Source: Dryomyza anilis
Taxonomy: Eukaryota; Arthropoda; Insecta; Diptera; Dryomyzidae
DNA length: 64,000 nt
Assembly: GCA_951804985.1 (NCBI GenBank)
Contig: OX638133.1
Coordinates: 74,654,367 to 74,718,366 of the forward strand
Direction: 5' to 3'
The notes below the pieces were generated by a model. The model saw only the letters and a program-made list of their open reading frames with translations. It made no database searches and had not been told where the DNA came from. Both the position numbers and the translations under genes were made by a program. Shown here piece after piece: positions 1 through 9,343 of the stretch (the first letter of the stretch is position 1; every line of letters starts with the position of its first letter).

Positions 1-74
1 TTAATTTCATTTGAATTATTTCGAATTTATTTTAGAATTTATGTATTTTTCGGTCATCTATTTATTTGAATTTT

Positions 75-154
75 TCAGTAGGACCTATTTTTGAGGATTG
101 TTTCGTTGTTGCGGTTTTGTGTATCATGACACATCAAAATTCCTTTCTCATCAT
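75..154 (-). ncRNA. Box C/D snoRNA, family B copy 1
   Basis: Minus strand: C box ATGATGA at 154-148, D box CTGA at 78-75, and an internal ATGATAC that can serve as C'. It is almost identical to copies at 356-435 and 630-709, while the flanking sequence has diverged, which is the conservation pattern of an intronic snoRNA. It lies just downstream of the 5' splice site of exon 252-199. I could not assign an rRNA target for the bases before the D box (ATAGGTCCTA). Confidence 0.75.
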
Positions 155-355
155 TTTGGAAAAAATTTTATAAATACTATAAATAATATTATACATACCA
201 TTCATTGCCAACGTCAGCTTCGTATGTGTGTAGATACTCATGGAAATATTGCCTGCAAAAAAAAAGATATATTAAAAAATAATACTAATTTATATCTATT
301 TGGTAATTATTTTAGAATTTATTAAATTTTTCATTCATAAATTTATTTCAATTGT

Positions 356-435
356 TCAGTAGGACCTATTTTTGAGGATTGTTTCGTTGTTGCGGTTTTG
401 TGTATCATGACACATCAAAATTCCTTTCTCATCAT
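356..435 (-). ncRNA. Box C/D snoRNA, family B copy 2
   Basis: C box ATGATGA at 435-429 and D box CTGA at 359-356 on the minus strand. Core matches copy 1 essentially base for base. It sits in the intron between exon 541-482 and exon 252-199, about 47 nt after the 5' splice site. Confidence 0.77.
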
Positions 436-629
436 TTTTTAAAACATTTTTATAAATAACATATATAAAAATTATACATACCATTTAATGTTTGTCAACT
501 GCAGCTTAGTGCTTGTGTGCAGATCATCCTCAGAATATTGCCTGCAAAGAGAAAATTTAAATATATTAAAAACTAAAGAATATATTTAATTTTTTCAGTA
601 ATCCAAATAATTTTTTTTTTTTTTTTTTG

Positions 630-709
630 TCAGTAGGACCTATTTTTGAGGATTGTTTCGTTGTTGCGGTTTTGTGTATCATGACACATCAAAATTCCTT
701 TCTCATCAT
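630..709 (-). ncRNA. Box C/D snoRNA, family B copy 3
   Basis: C box ATGATGA at 709-703 and D box CTGA at 633-630 on the minus strand, with the same 80-nt core as copies 1 and 2. Intron between exon 805-754 and exon 541-482. A poly-T run (poly-A on the RNA strand) follows the D box directly. Confidence 0.77.
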
Positions 710-880
710 TTTACAAAATTTATTGAAAATTCACTAAATAAAAATACACATACCTTTATTTTTTGCAATAGGTGTATCGTGTGTATATCAACATCGAAAT
801 ATTGCCTGTAAGAAGAAAAGTAAAATATATTATAAAAATATAAACTTTTTGACACTAACGTTATTATTTTAATTAAAGTA

Positions 881-959
881 TCAGTAGGACCTATTGTTAG
901 GTTTGTTGCGGTTAATGCGAATCATGCCACATTAATCAAGTATCCATTATTCTCATCAT
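881..959 (-). ncRNA. Box C/D snoRNA, family B copy 4 (diverged)
   Basis: C box ATGATGA at 959-953 and D box CTGA at 884-881 on the minus strand. Relative to copies 1-3 the interior has changed, but GGTCCTACTGA before and through the D box, CCGCAAC and the C box are kept. It lies in the intron between exon 1046-1004 and exon 805-754. It may guide a different site or be decaying. Confidence 0.68.
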
Positions 960-1125
960 ATAAATTTAGTTAATATATTTTAAATATTTAAAAATGTACA
1001 AACCTTTGAAAAGTGATTTTCGGCAAAGGCAATAACAGTATGTATGCTGAAATAAATATAAAATTATTAATTATATATTTTGTTTAAAAATATTTTATTG
1101 GTAAGTGATAAAATAAATTCATTTT

Positions 1126-1196
1126 TCAGTAAGACCAATCAATCGCATTCAACATTAGTTTCTTTTCAGATAGGGGCGAAAGTAATTACTCATCAT
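1126..1196 (-). ncRNA. Box C/D snoRNA, family A copy 1 (28S-directed)
   Basis: C box ATGATGA at 1196-1190, D' box CTGA right after CTTTCGCCCCTAT, a C'-like TGATTG and D box CTGA at 1129-1126. The 13 bases before D' are complementary to the conserved 28S rRNA stretch ATAGGGGCGAAAG (recalled, not searched). By the D'+5 rule the methylated base would be the second G of GGGG. Located in the intron after exon 1421-1347. Confidence 0.83.
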
Positions 1197-1494
1197 ATTA
1201 ATTATTTCAAATAAATTTATATTACTTTAATTTTTAAATATTTATATTAAATATTTTTAATAAATTTTTAAATTCGATTAATTTATAAAATTTGTAATTT
1301 AATTATATTTATAATAATAGAAAGCATATTTTAAAAATTAACAAACCTTTTTAAAAAACATTAAAATTGCTCCACATGTCTGTATGTTTAAAATGTTGGT
1401 AAACTACCAATAAAAGGCGTGCTATAAGAGAAAACCAATAATTAGATATTGTATTAAAAATTGTTTTTTTTTTATTAAAAAAAAATATTGATTT

Positions 1495-1565
1495 TCAGTA
1501 AGACCAATCAATCGCATTCAACACGAGTTTCTTTTCAGATAGGGGCGAAAGTAATTACTCATCAT
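1495..1565 (-). ncRNA. Box C/D snoRNA, family A copy 2 (28S-directed)
   Basis: C box ATGATGA at 1565-1559, D' CTGA after CTTTCGCCCCTAT, D box CTGA at 1498-1495. Differs from copy 1 by one or two bases. Located in the intron after exon 1773-1714. Confidence 0.83.
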
Positions 1566-1851
1566 ATAAATTTTATAAAGTAAATTAAAATATTGAAATA
1601 TTTATATTAAATTATTAATTTTTAATTTTTTTTTAATACATTTTTAAGTTAATTTAATTTTTAAAAATAATGTTTACATAAATAGATAGAAAATTTTAAA
1701 AAATAAAACAAACCTATTGAAAAATCCGTAAAACTGCTGTTTGTTCGGTTCCATGTTTTTGAAATGTTTATAACTGCAAATAAAAGATTTTTTTTATTAA
1801 ATAATGTCTATTGAAAGTTTAAAAAATATAATTAAAAAACTACAAAAGTAC

Positions 1852-1922
1852 TCAGTAAGACCAATCAATCGCATTCAACATGAGTTTCATTTCAGCTAGG
1901 GGCGAAAGTAATTGCTCATCAT
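1852..1922 (-). ncRNA. Box C/D snoRNA, family A copy 3 (28S-directed)
   Basis: C box ATGATGA at 1922-1916, D box CTGA at 1855-1852. Here the base before D' is G rather than T (CTTTCGCCCCTAG), which removes the pair next to the D' box and leaves 12 pairs with the 28S motif. Located in the intron after exon 2039-1991. Confidence 0.82.
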
Positions 1923-2099
1923 ATAAATTTGTAGTTTTTTAAAACATTTTTTTTTTAATTTAAAAATGTTTTTCAAAAAGATTAACTTACCATAAAAAGG
2001 CAAAAACTGATCGAATTAATAACATGATGGTGTGTTGATCTAAAAAGAAAATAAAATTTGTTTATTAAAACCAATAAAAAAAATGCTTGTATATAAAAA

Positions 2100-2745
2100 A
2101 TAATTAGTTTAAAAATTTTTAAAGTATCTATTTGATCATTTTCCTATTATTGTTTTAGTATTTTATATTTTTAACATTTTATATATATTTTATTTATTAT
2201 TTTTTACTATTTGTATTACTAATTCTCCTTATTATTTTTCATTTTATTCTTCTATTTTATATTATTTATTTTAAATTATATTTTTTCTTTTTTATTTCTC
2301 TTGTTTATAAATTTTTTTCTTATGATTTTTACTGTATTTTTTATCAATTTTGTCCATTTTATTGTATTTCTGTTTCTTTTTTTTACTAATTTTTATTATT
2401 CTCTTATTTTATTAATTTTCTGTTTTGATTTTTTTTTTCATTTTTCTTTATTTTATAAATTTTTATTATTTCTTCTAATTTTGTTAGTTTTCAGTTTTTA
2501 ATATTTTTCCGTTTTATCATTTTTACTGTTACTTTTCTTTTTTTAATCAATTTTAGATATTTTTTTATTAGTTTTATTTATTATTTTTTCTATTTTTATT
2601 ATATTTTCTTTTATTGTTATTATTTCTACTATTTTTATTTCTTCTACTTTTTTATTATTTCTTCTATTTTTATTTATTGTTTTCACTTATAATTATTGTA
2701 TGTTTATATTTTAATATTTGATTTTTTTTAATGAATATTTTTGAA
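2100..2745 (+). repeat. T-rich low-complexity tract inside a snoRNA host intron
   Basis: About 650 bp of almost pure T with scattered A and C (A/T-rich pyrimidine tract on plus, A-rich on the RNA strand). Open frames through it encode only Phe/Leu/Ile runs and are artefacts. It accounts for the unusual length of this intron. No exon or snoRNA is visible inside. Confidence 0.8.
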
Positions 2746-2768
2746 GTTGTTTAAAACTTAAATTTCTT

Positions 2769-2839
2769 TCAGTAAGACCAATCAATCGCATTCAACATGA
2801 GTTTCATTTCAGCTAGGGGCGAAAGTAATTGCTCATCAT
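2769..2839 (-). ncRNA. Box C/D snoRNA, family A copy 4 (28S-directed)
   Basis: C box ATGATGA at 2839-2833, D box CTGA at 2772-2769, guide CTTTCGCCCCTAG before D'. Core equals copy 3. It sits in the long (about 860 nt) intron between exon 2972-2897 and exon 2039-1991, close to the 5' end of that intron. Confidence 0.82.
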
Positions 2840-3078
2840 GTAAAATTCAAGTAATAAACAAGTAAAACTTTAATATATAAAAAATTAAAAACTCACCTTT
2901 GATAGAATAAATATCGCAATACAAATGTGTACCGCTTTTTATATTCAGCTAATTGCACACTGCGTCATAAAGCTGTAAATAGTAAAAATAAAAAAAAAAT
3001 ACTTTTTATCAATTTGTAAAAAATATATTTTCTTGATATTTAAAAAATTTGTATTTTTAAGAAAACTTAAATTTTGTT

Positions 3079-3149
3079 TCAGTAAGACCAATCAATCGCA
3101 TTCAACATGAGTTTCAATTCAGCTAGGGGCGAAAGTAATTGCTCATCAT
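3079..3149 (-). ncRNA. Box C/D snoRNA, family A copy 5 (28S-directed)
   Basis: C box ATGATGA at 3149-3143, D box CTGA at 3082-3079, guide CTTTCGCCCCTAG before D'. Intron between exon 3262-3209 and exon 2972-2897. Confidence 0.82.
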
Positions 3150-3735
3150 GTAAAATTTAAGTTTTCGCTAAAAACAAAGTAAATTTTAGAAAATATAAAA
3201 AAACTCACCACAAGTAATCGGTGCTGTAGATGTTGCTGATAATGCGGCTTAGTTGCGTAGTGCTGAAAACCCTACTTTCAAAAGTCTAGCAAAGTTTTTA
3301 AAGACTTTGCCAATTAAAAAAAAACCAATTACTTTATATTTTAAAAAACTCTATTCTCACTTATGTACACAAGTACAAATTGCATTTCTGTTTCGAAATA
3401 TACAAAATATATATTATAGTTTTCTTTTGTTATTCTTACGTAACAAGCATTTACAATTTAAAATGTAAATTTATAGTGTTGACTTAATACTAATATAAAA
3501 CGCGTTATATTTCTTTTTACTTTTAGTAGGTCAAGTTTAGGAATTCTATACGGTGTTTAAAACCATAACAAAAACAAAACGAACAAAAACGAAAAAAACT
3601 TAAAACGTTTTTCTTATTTTGCGCGACAAACTAAAAGAAATTTAAATTAAAAACTAATTTGTAAGAAGTTTGGGGATTTTTTATGTGTTATAGAAAAATG
3701 CTTAGTAAAACTAAATGCAAAAGCATGCAACATTT

Positions 3736-6700
3736 CTACGCTTCCTGTTCCCTATCCTTATCCTTCTTCTTCTTCTTTTTCTTCTCCTTCTTTTCGCCCT
3801 CAGGCTCGGCTTCCTCAACAGGTGCAGTCGCCTCTTCGCTGGCTTCCTCCTTGTCAGCCTTATGCTTCTTTTTCTTCTTCTTTTCGGACTTTTCGACGGC
3901 TGCGACCTCGGGCACGGCTACAGCAGCTGTGTCATCCTGACTGGAGACGCTGAGTTTGCGCTGTGATTGGTAGTAAAAAAAATAAAACATATTTTAGCTC
4001 CAAAATTAAGACTTTTTTTTATAAATTCGATATAATATAATCTTCAGTAAGACCAATCAATCGCATTCAACATGAGTTTCAATTCAGCTAGGGGCGAAAG
4101 TAATTGCTCATCATTTAGAGTGAGACAAAGACTATCAAGAAGACTTTAAAACTAACCTTTTGCGCCTCGCCGTTTCCATTGGTAGGTTGTTGTGTGGTTG
4201 GCGCCACTGCAGCTGCGGGCTTCTTGGCATTATAGTCCACGAAACCGGTCAGCCACTCCTTGGGCGTATTCTCATTGGGACGTCCGTATTTGTCCAGCTT
4301 GCCGGCGGTGATTAGAGCCTTCTTGGCCGATGCCTTTGGGCCGAGACCCCACTTGCGTGGATATGTGTCACGTTCCATGATGACACGCTTGATTTTAGCA
4401 ATGACACCATGATCGCAGGAGGCCATTGTGGCTGTGGTCATTTGTGCAATGGCAAGGCAGATGGCCTCACCCTTGGTGGTGCAGATGACGATCTCTTGAT
4501 CCATCTCAATGCCATCTTCATAGCGCAACACACCGGGCAACATAATCTTGGCGCCATAGCAGACGGCGTTGACCTGAAGAAGCGCAGAAGAAAAAAAGCA
4601 TAAAAATCAACAAGTGTTGCCGAAAAATATTTCAGTAAATGTAGAGGAGTATAAAAAATATAAATATTTTTTAATGTGCTCCGAAATTTTCTTTGTCAAA
4701 GGGCGTTATGTATCGCCGACCAACATACACACATCAGAGCACTTACTGTTCCCAATCATAGTCACAAAGTGTGTTGGGAATATACGCACTTTGCCGGCTT
4801 ATATCATGGGGTAAAAAATACAAGATTTAAACAAAACAACAAAAAAACCTACCGAACTGTCCTTCATGATGATGCGCTTGTGATTGATCAACAAACCCTC
4901 CAAGGGTTTGATGACACGTCGCAGCATCGACTCATCCTTGTGATTCTCATACATGTACATGGCGTCGAGCACATCGTGCATTGTGACCATGCCATCGCGT
5001 TCCGATTGAATGCCTGAACGTACACGACGCAGCTCCAACATTTGGCCGCCAACACCGAGCACTAGACCCAAATGCACGCACATGGTACGAATGTACGAAC
5101 CAGCCTCGCAACTAACCCAAAAAACACCTTTTCGTAACGATTAGGAAGCAAGAGAAAAGTTGACAATCAAAAATATGTTAAAAAATGTCGCGCTCGTGAA
5201 TCAGCTGTTGATTTGAGCATAAATTGCTATTGCATTTTTGGTTTTAATTTAGAAAATTTAATAAATAACTGTTTAAGAAAATAAAAATCGAATAAAGTAT
5301 ATTAAAAATAAAACAAAAAAAGTTAAAGTCATTAAAATAATGTATTCATATATGAAAAACAGCACAATACAATAAATTAAAATAAAATTAAAAAACAAGT
5401 GGATAACTAAATTAATTACATAAATTCAAATCACCATTGAATTAAATTATTCAAAAATAGATAAATGAATTAGTTATAAATCGAATTCATAAATAAATAA
5501 ATATATAAATGAATAAAAAATACTTAAATTCATAAATGAATAAATCCATAACGAAAAAAAATCTTAAAAGAACAAATTCATAAATTAAAGAATACTTAAA
5601 TAAATAAACTCACAAATGAATAAATTCAAAATGAATAAATTCAAAATGTATAAATTCATAAATGAATAAATTCATAAATAAATAAATTCATAAATGAAGA
5701 AATTCATAAATGAATTAATCAAATATTTAATTTAAAATAAAAATAATTTAATTAATATGTAAAATATATACATTAATATTTATTAAACTTCTAATAAAAA
5801 CGAAATTAAATAAACCTATTAAACAGTTATATATATGCGTTTAAATAATTACCAAATACAAAAAAAAAGAAAAAGTCAAAGAACTCATTTTATATGTAAT
5901 CAAAATGAATCGGTTTGACTTGCAAATGCTTGTGTCTTACAATTTACAAAAACAAATATTCAACTTCTAACACAACTTACCCATATTTCTAGATTCATCG
6001 TAGTCCAACAATTTGCTGTCATACACTGTGCGCACGCGCAACTGACGCTTGACGGCAGAAATCAATGGCGGACGTTGGAAGAGCGCACCGCGCAATTTTT
6101 CCAAACCCTGACGCACCTTTGCAACAGATTCAACGGGCGAATGCAATTTGAAAATGGCAACGTATTCCTTGCCAGCGCTTTGTTGGGATTTAACCAAACG
6201 TGTGGCGCGATCAATGCAAACAATAAGACAACCTACAAATAGAGAGAACACACATTTATGAGACATCATGGTAATACTATCAAAAAGTTGTTTATACAAT
6301 ACTTTTTATAATAATAAAACAATTTTTATATTTACAGAAGTTATTAAAAAGACGCAAATTCTAAGAATTGTTAATGTACTCCAAAAAAAATCTTTGTTGA
6401 ATGAGGCAATATTACTGCAAACAACATACACACATCAGAGCACTTAATGTTCCCAATCATAGTCACAGAAAACACTGGGAATACGCGTTTTCTGCCGGCT
6501 TATATCATGGGGTCAAAAATAGTTTAAAATATATGAAATATGTATTAAAAAAAAAAATGGACTTAAAAGTTTCTGTATTGTTGTTGATTTTGAAATGCTT
6601 TTATTTATAAAAATTAAGTACTTTTTAGTTTAAGAACATAAATCTCCACACGCTGAGGGGTGCTACATAAACAAAATTGCTTTAGGAAGCAACTGTATAA

Positions 6701-7528
6701 AACACCCACGTGTTTAGTTATTTATAAATTTCTACATTTCCGCACAAAAACCAAACCAAGCACTTGAAAAAGAAAAAAAAAAACACATGGTTTGCAGAGT
6801 AAAATGATAAGAAAAGTTGTTATAGAAAAACTTGAATAAGAATATTAAGTTTGTAATGCTGTATTGGTTTGTATGCATATCAAAACAATTATTGAATGGG
6901 TTGTTATTTTCTTACTTATCGGATTGTTTGAACTTATTCCCTAATTAATAAAAACAAGCGTCTCTTTGACTGCCTGTCACACTTACCAGTAACTTTGGGA
7001 TCCAAAGTACCCGAGTGTCCGGTCTTGTCGACCTTCAAGATCTTCTTGATCCAAGCGACAACCTCGTGCGAACTGGGATTCGATGGTTTGTCCAGATTGA
7101 TGAAGCCCGACTTCATGTATTCACGAATGTCACGACTCAATGGCGAAGCACCATGTGGCAGCGGTGTATAGTGATTGGTGCGCACATTTAATTTGTCGAA
7201 ATTCTTTAGCAATAGCGGCCATTCGGATGTATCTAACTTTGCAATTTTTTCGGAGGACTTAACCTGAAAGTCACCGCTTTTCTGCAAAGTACCCAGATCC
7301 TCATCAACAGGCTCCTGCTTAATGCTGGTCCGATCTTTCTTTTTCTTCTCTTTTTTGATTGCTGCGTTTTGAGGAAAAGAGGTGACGAGACAAAAGTTAA
7401 AAACGTGGTTAGTTTAATACGTTGCAATCAATTATTAGATTCGATTAATATATTGTTAGCACAATCACTTTAATTCATATTTATTTCTTCTGTAATTATT
7501 ATTGCTTTTAATTACCTATATCCGCCAT
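3736..7528 (-). CDS. Nop60B: Nop60B/minifly: dyskerin, H/ACA snoRNP pseudouridine synthase
   Basis: Six coding exons on the minus strand, all with GT/AG borders and matching phases: 7528-7516, 7361-6987, 6232-5981, 5127-4853, 4573-4157 and 3960-3736 (stop TAG). They give 518 residues, close to fly dyskerin as I recall it (about 508). Order: Lys-rich N-terminus; dyskerin-like box and TruB catalytic domain with [13 protein letters not shown] and [12 protein letters not shown], where Asp125 is the expected catalytic Asp; [21 protein letters not shown] domain from about [20 protein letters not shown] to [14 protein letters not shown]; an acidic/Lys-rich tail with KKKKKKK. Dyskerin converts uridine to pseudouridine in rRNA under H/ACA guides, in nucleolus and Cajal bodies. 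The start ATG at 7528 is inferred from the short first exon MADI, which splices in frame. Introns 2, 4 and 5 carry RNA candidates and the 3' side continues into a non-coding exon array. Identification is very secure; exon 1 is the least certain part. Confidence 0.95.
4044..4114 (-). ncRNA. Box C/D snoRNA, family A copy 6, in Nop60B coding intron 5
   Basis: C box ATGATGA at 4114-4108, D box CTGA at 4047-4044, guide CTTTCGCCCCTAG before D'. This copy lies between coding exons 5 (ending 4157) and 6 (starting 3960), so its release depends on splicing of the dyskerin mRNA itself. It links the coding gene to the downstream array. Confidence 0.85.
4730..4811 (-). ncRNA. Structured intronic RNA C1 (box C/D-like snoRNA), Nop60B intron 4
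   Basis: A segment of about 80 nt nearly identical to 6426-6512 in intron 2, while surrounding intron sequence differs. On the minus strand it has C-like ATGATAT, C'-like ATGATTG and D-like CTGA. A 7-bp stem CAAAGTG/CACTTTG is replaced in the other copy by AGAAAAC/GTTTTCT, so pairing is kept while bases change. The loop TTCCCA can also pair with the downstream TGGGAA. C and D boxes are non-canonical, so the snoRNA class is inferred; the structured-RNA call is firmer. Confidence 0.62.
5440..5730. repeat. Minisatellite in Nop60B intron 3
   Basis: Irregular tandem copies of a 12-16 bp unit resembling AAATTCATAAATGAAT. It fills the middle of the 850-bp intron between exons 3 and 4. No snoRNA boxes were recognised in this intron. 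Confidence 0.75.
6426..6512 (-). ncRNA. Structured intronic RNA C2 (box C/D-like snoRNA), Nop60B intron 2
   Basis: Paralogue of the RNA at 4730-4811: same outer sequences (ATGATAT at one end, CTGATGTGTG at the other, TATGATTGGGAAC inside) but a different helix, AGAAAAC with GTTTTCT. Compensatory change in the stem is direct sequence evidence for an RNA fold. Lies between coding exons 2 and 3. Confidence 0.62.
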
Positions 7529-7880
7529 TATTGTGTGTTTTTATTTAATAATATATTATTCAAAAATATACAAACGCCTTGCACGAGTTGCGCGCAGCAC
7601 GTCTGGTTGATTTTAAAAGGTTAGAAAAATGAACGAGTAGTTCGTCGTGTTTGATGCAGCGAGTAGTGAAATCAACACGTGCTTTTAAGCGCCATCTGGG
7701 TGCAAAGATACCAACCGAAAATACCACAAAAATCCCGTTATCCCATATCATTGAGTAAAATGAAAATGGATTTGAAATCGATCAGGAAAATAAGTAACAT
7801 GTTTTGTATATCGTTATTTCTTCAGTTGACGTCTTTTTTTTAGATATATCTATACACTATAGTGTTGAAATTTACACCAA

Positions 7881-8010
7881 CAGCGTTACCAATAATCAAA
7901 AAATACTGTCCAACTTAAGCTAGTAGTCGACTTTTGACATTGATTTATATGGAAGATTTGTCAAAAAGCCGACTATTTGTTAAAGCTGTACATTATTATT
8001 GGTAACGCTG
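7881..8010. repeat. Short foldback element
   Basis: Perfect 16-bp inverted repeat CAGCGTTACCAATAAT (7881-7896) and its complement (7995-8010). Inner arms continue with interruptions (GTCGACTTTTGACA against TGTCAAAAAGCCGAC). Looks like a small MITE or foldback unit. Confidence 0.6.
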
Positions 8011-9271
8011 CGAGAGTGTAATAAAAATCGATCTTGAATAAAATAAGACATTGAATTTATACACTGAACTAAAGAGAGAAATGAAATTTAAAATATATTT
8101 CTTTGATTTACTCGTTAAAATAAAAACGGAATAACTTTCATCATAACGATTAGCTACAATTGTCGCTAGATAACGAATATTATCGTCATGGACTTTTGTA
8201 GAAATTAAATCGGATTCAAAATGTTTGATTATAAATATTCGTATACGATTATTAATAGTCGTAATAGTTAAGTAGTCATTACAAAGGTAATCATTACCTT
8301 AAATGCTTTGATTTTTACTAGAAAATTTATATAAATTCCTTTCCTTGTTTACATTCTGGTTTGCTTGACATAAATGAAAATATAAAGGCGTATGGAGCAA
8401 ACCAATTTAATAAGTCGACTTTAGAAATAAATTTATATGAATGACTTTTAGCTCTCGAAAAGATAACTAAAATGTAATGTTTATGTCAACTATTAAAATG
8501 ATCATTAGAAAGATGTCCTCTAGACAACCGATAAGATAGTTTAAATACATATTTTAGTCAACTCTATTAAATACCAATACACATGTAATATTTGAATACA
8601 AATTATTATCCATGATTTAGGATGTCATTCGATTATTTATTTTTCCAAAAATTCCAAACCAAATAAATATAAAAAAAATAAAAATAGACAACAAAAATAC
8701 ACTAAGAAAACAAAGATGATTACCAGAAATATCACAGCCCTAAATAAATATTCATAGTTTTGCTGCAACTTTATTGAAACTTATGGGATGTTTAAAAATT
8801 TGCTACAAGGCGTAAATTTAAAAGGATAGTTGCAGCAAGACTTGCATTAACATCTTGTTTTCTTAGTGTATGTTTTGATTTAAATGCATTTTTATTTGAG
8901 ATTATTTTAGCTGCACTGTTTGTCACGTCCTGAGACATATCTTCACGCGCGCAGTATCCTTAGGGATCCGCTTTTTTAGCGATTCATAGACAAAATTTTG
9001 TGCGATTAACCTTTCCGATTTTTTTATTTTAAAAAGTTTCCTTTCTGATATTTTTATACGATGCTTAATAGATAAATTTTTTAAGAACCTTTTACGTTCC
9101 CTGAAAAACGATAGTCACAAAGATAACATTTCGTAATTTTGTTCGGGAACCGGATTTTTGATACAACACGTGATGTGTATCATTTATATGAAAAGTTATG
9201 GTGGAAAAGTATTCATTTTGTGCAATATGAAATAATTAATCTTTAATATTTACAGCTGAAGTGATAATGCG

Positions 9272-9343
9272 TAATTTTACGATCATAAAGCGAGGCAACT
9301 TGTTTCCTCGCTTTATAGTTGCATTTTTAAACACGTAAAATTA
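9272..9343. repeat. Nested perfect hairpins
   Basis: Inner stem ATAAAGCGAGG (9285-9295) with its exact complement at 9306-9316 and a 10-nt loop. Outer stem TAATTTTACG (9272-9281) with its exact complement at 9334-9343. Function unknown. Confidence 0.55.

Larger units (their letters stand above)
199..3262 (-). ncRNA. Non-coding exon array (snoRNA host) downstream of Nop60B
   Basis: Nine short exons can be read on the minus strand from splice signals: 3262-3209, 2972-2897, 2039-1991, 1773-1714, 1421-1347, 1046-1004, 805-754, 541-482 and 252-199. Each begins after a pyrimidine-rich AG (mostly CAG) and ends at GTGAGT, GTAAGT, GTATGT or GTTTGT. They are 43-76 nt, contain stop codons and share no open frame, so they look non-coding. 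Each intron between them, and the start of the one after the last exon, holds one box C/D snoRNA, typically 45-60 nt from the 5' splice site. Exons 252, 541 and 805 all start GGCAATATT, so exon and snoRNA were duplicated together. This is the UHG type of layout: spliced exons are by-products and introns make snoRNAs. Whether the array is an alternative 3' end of Nop60B or has its own promoter between 3262 and 3736 cannot be decided; I see candidate donors there but none is decisive. The array probably continues beyond base 1. Confidence 0.75.

Noticed and set aside
75..154. 18S rRNA target for family B (AGGACCT resembles an 18S segment of vertebrates)
   Set aside because: The insect 18S segment as I recall it differs at key bases, and the match is only 7-8 nt; not claimed.
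2301..2501. 66-codon Phe/Leu-rich frame
   Set aside because: Lies wholly within a T-rich low-complexity intron tract; composition artefact.
3715..3966. Ser/Phe/Leu-rich plus-strand frames
   Set aside because: Antisense of the Lys/Glu-rich dyskerin tail.
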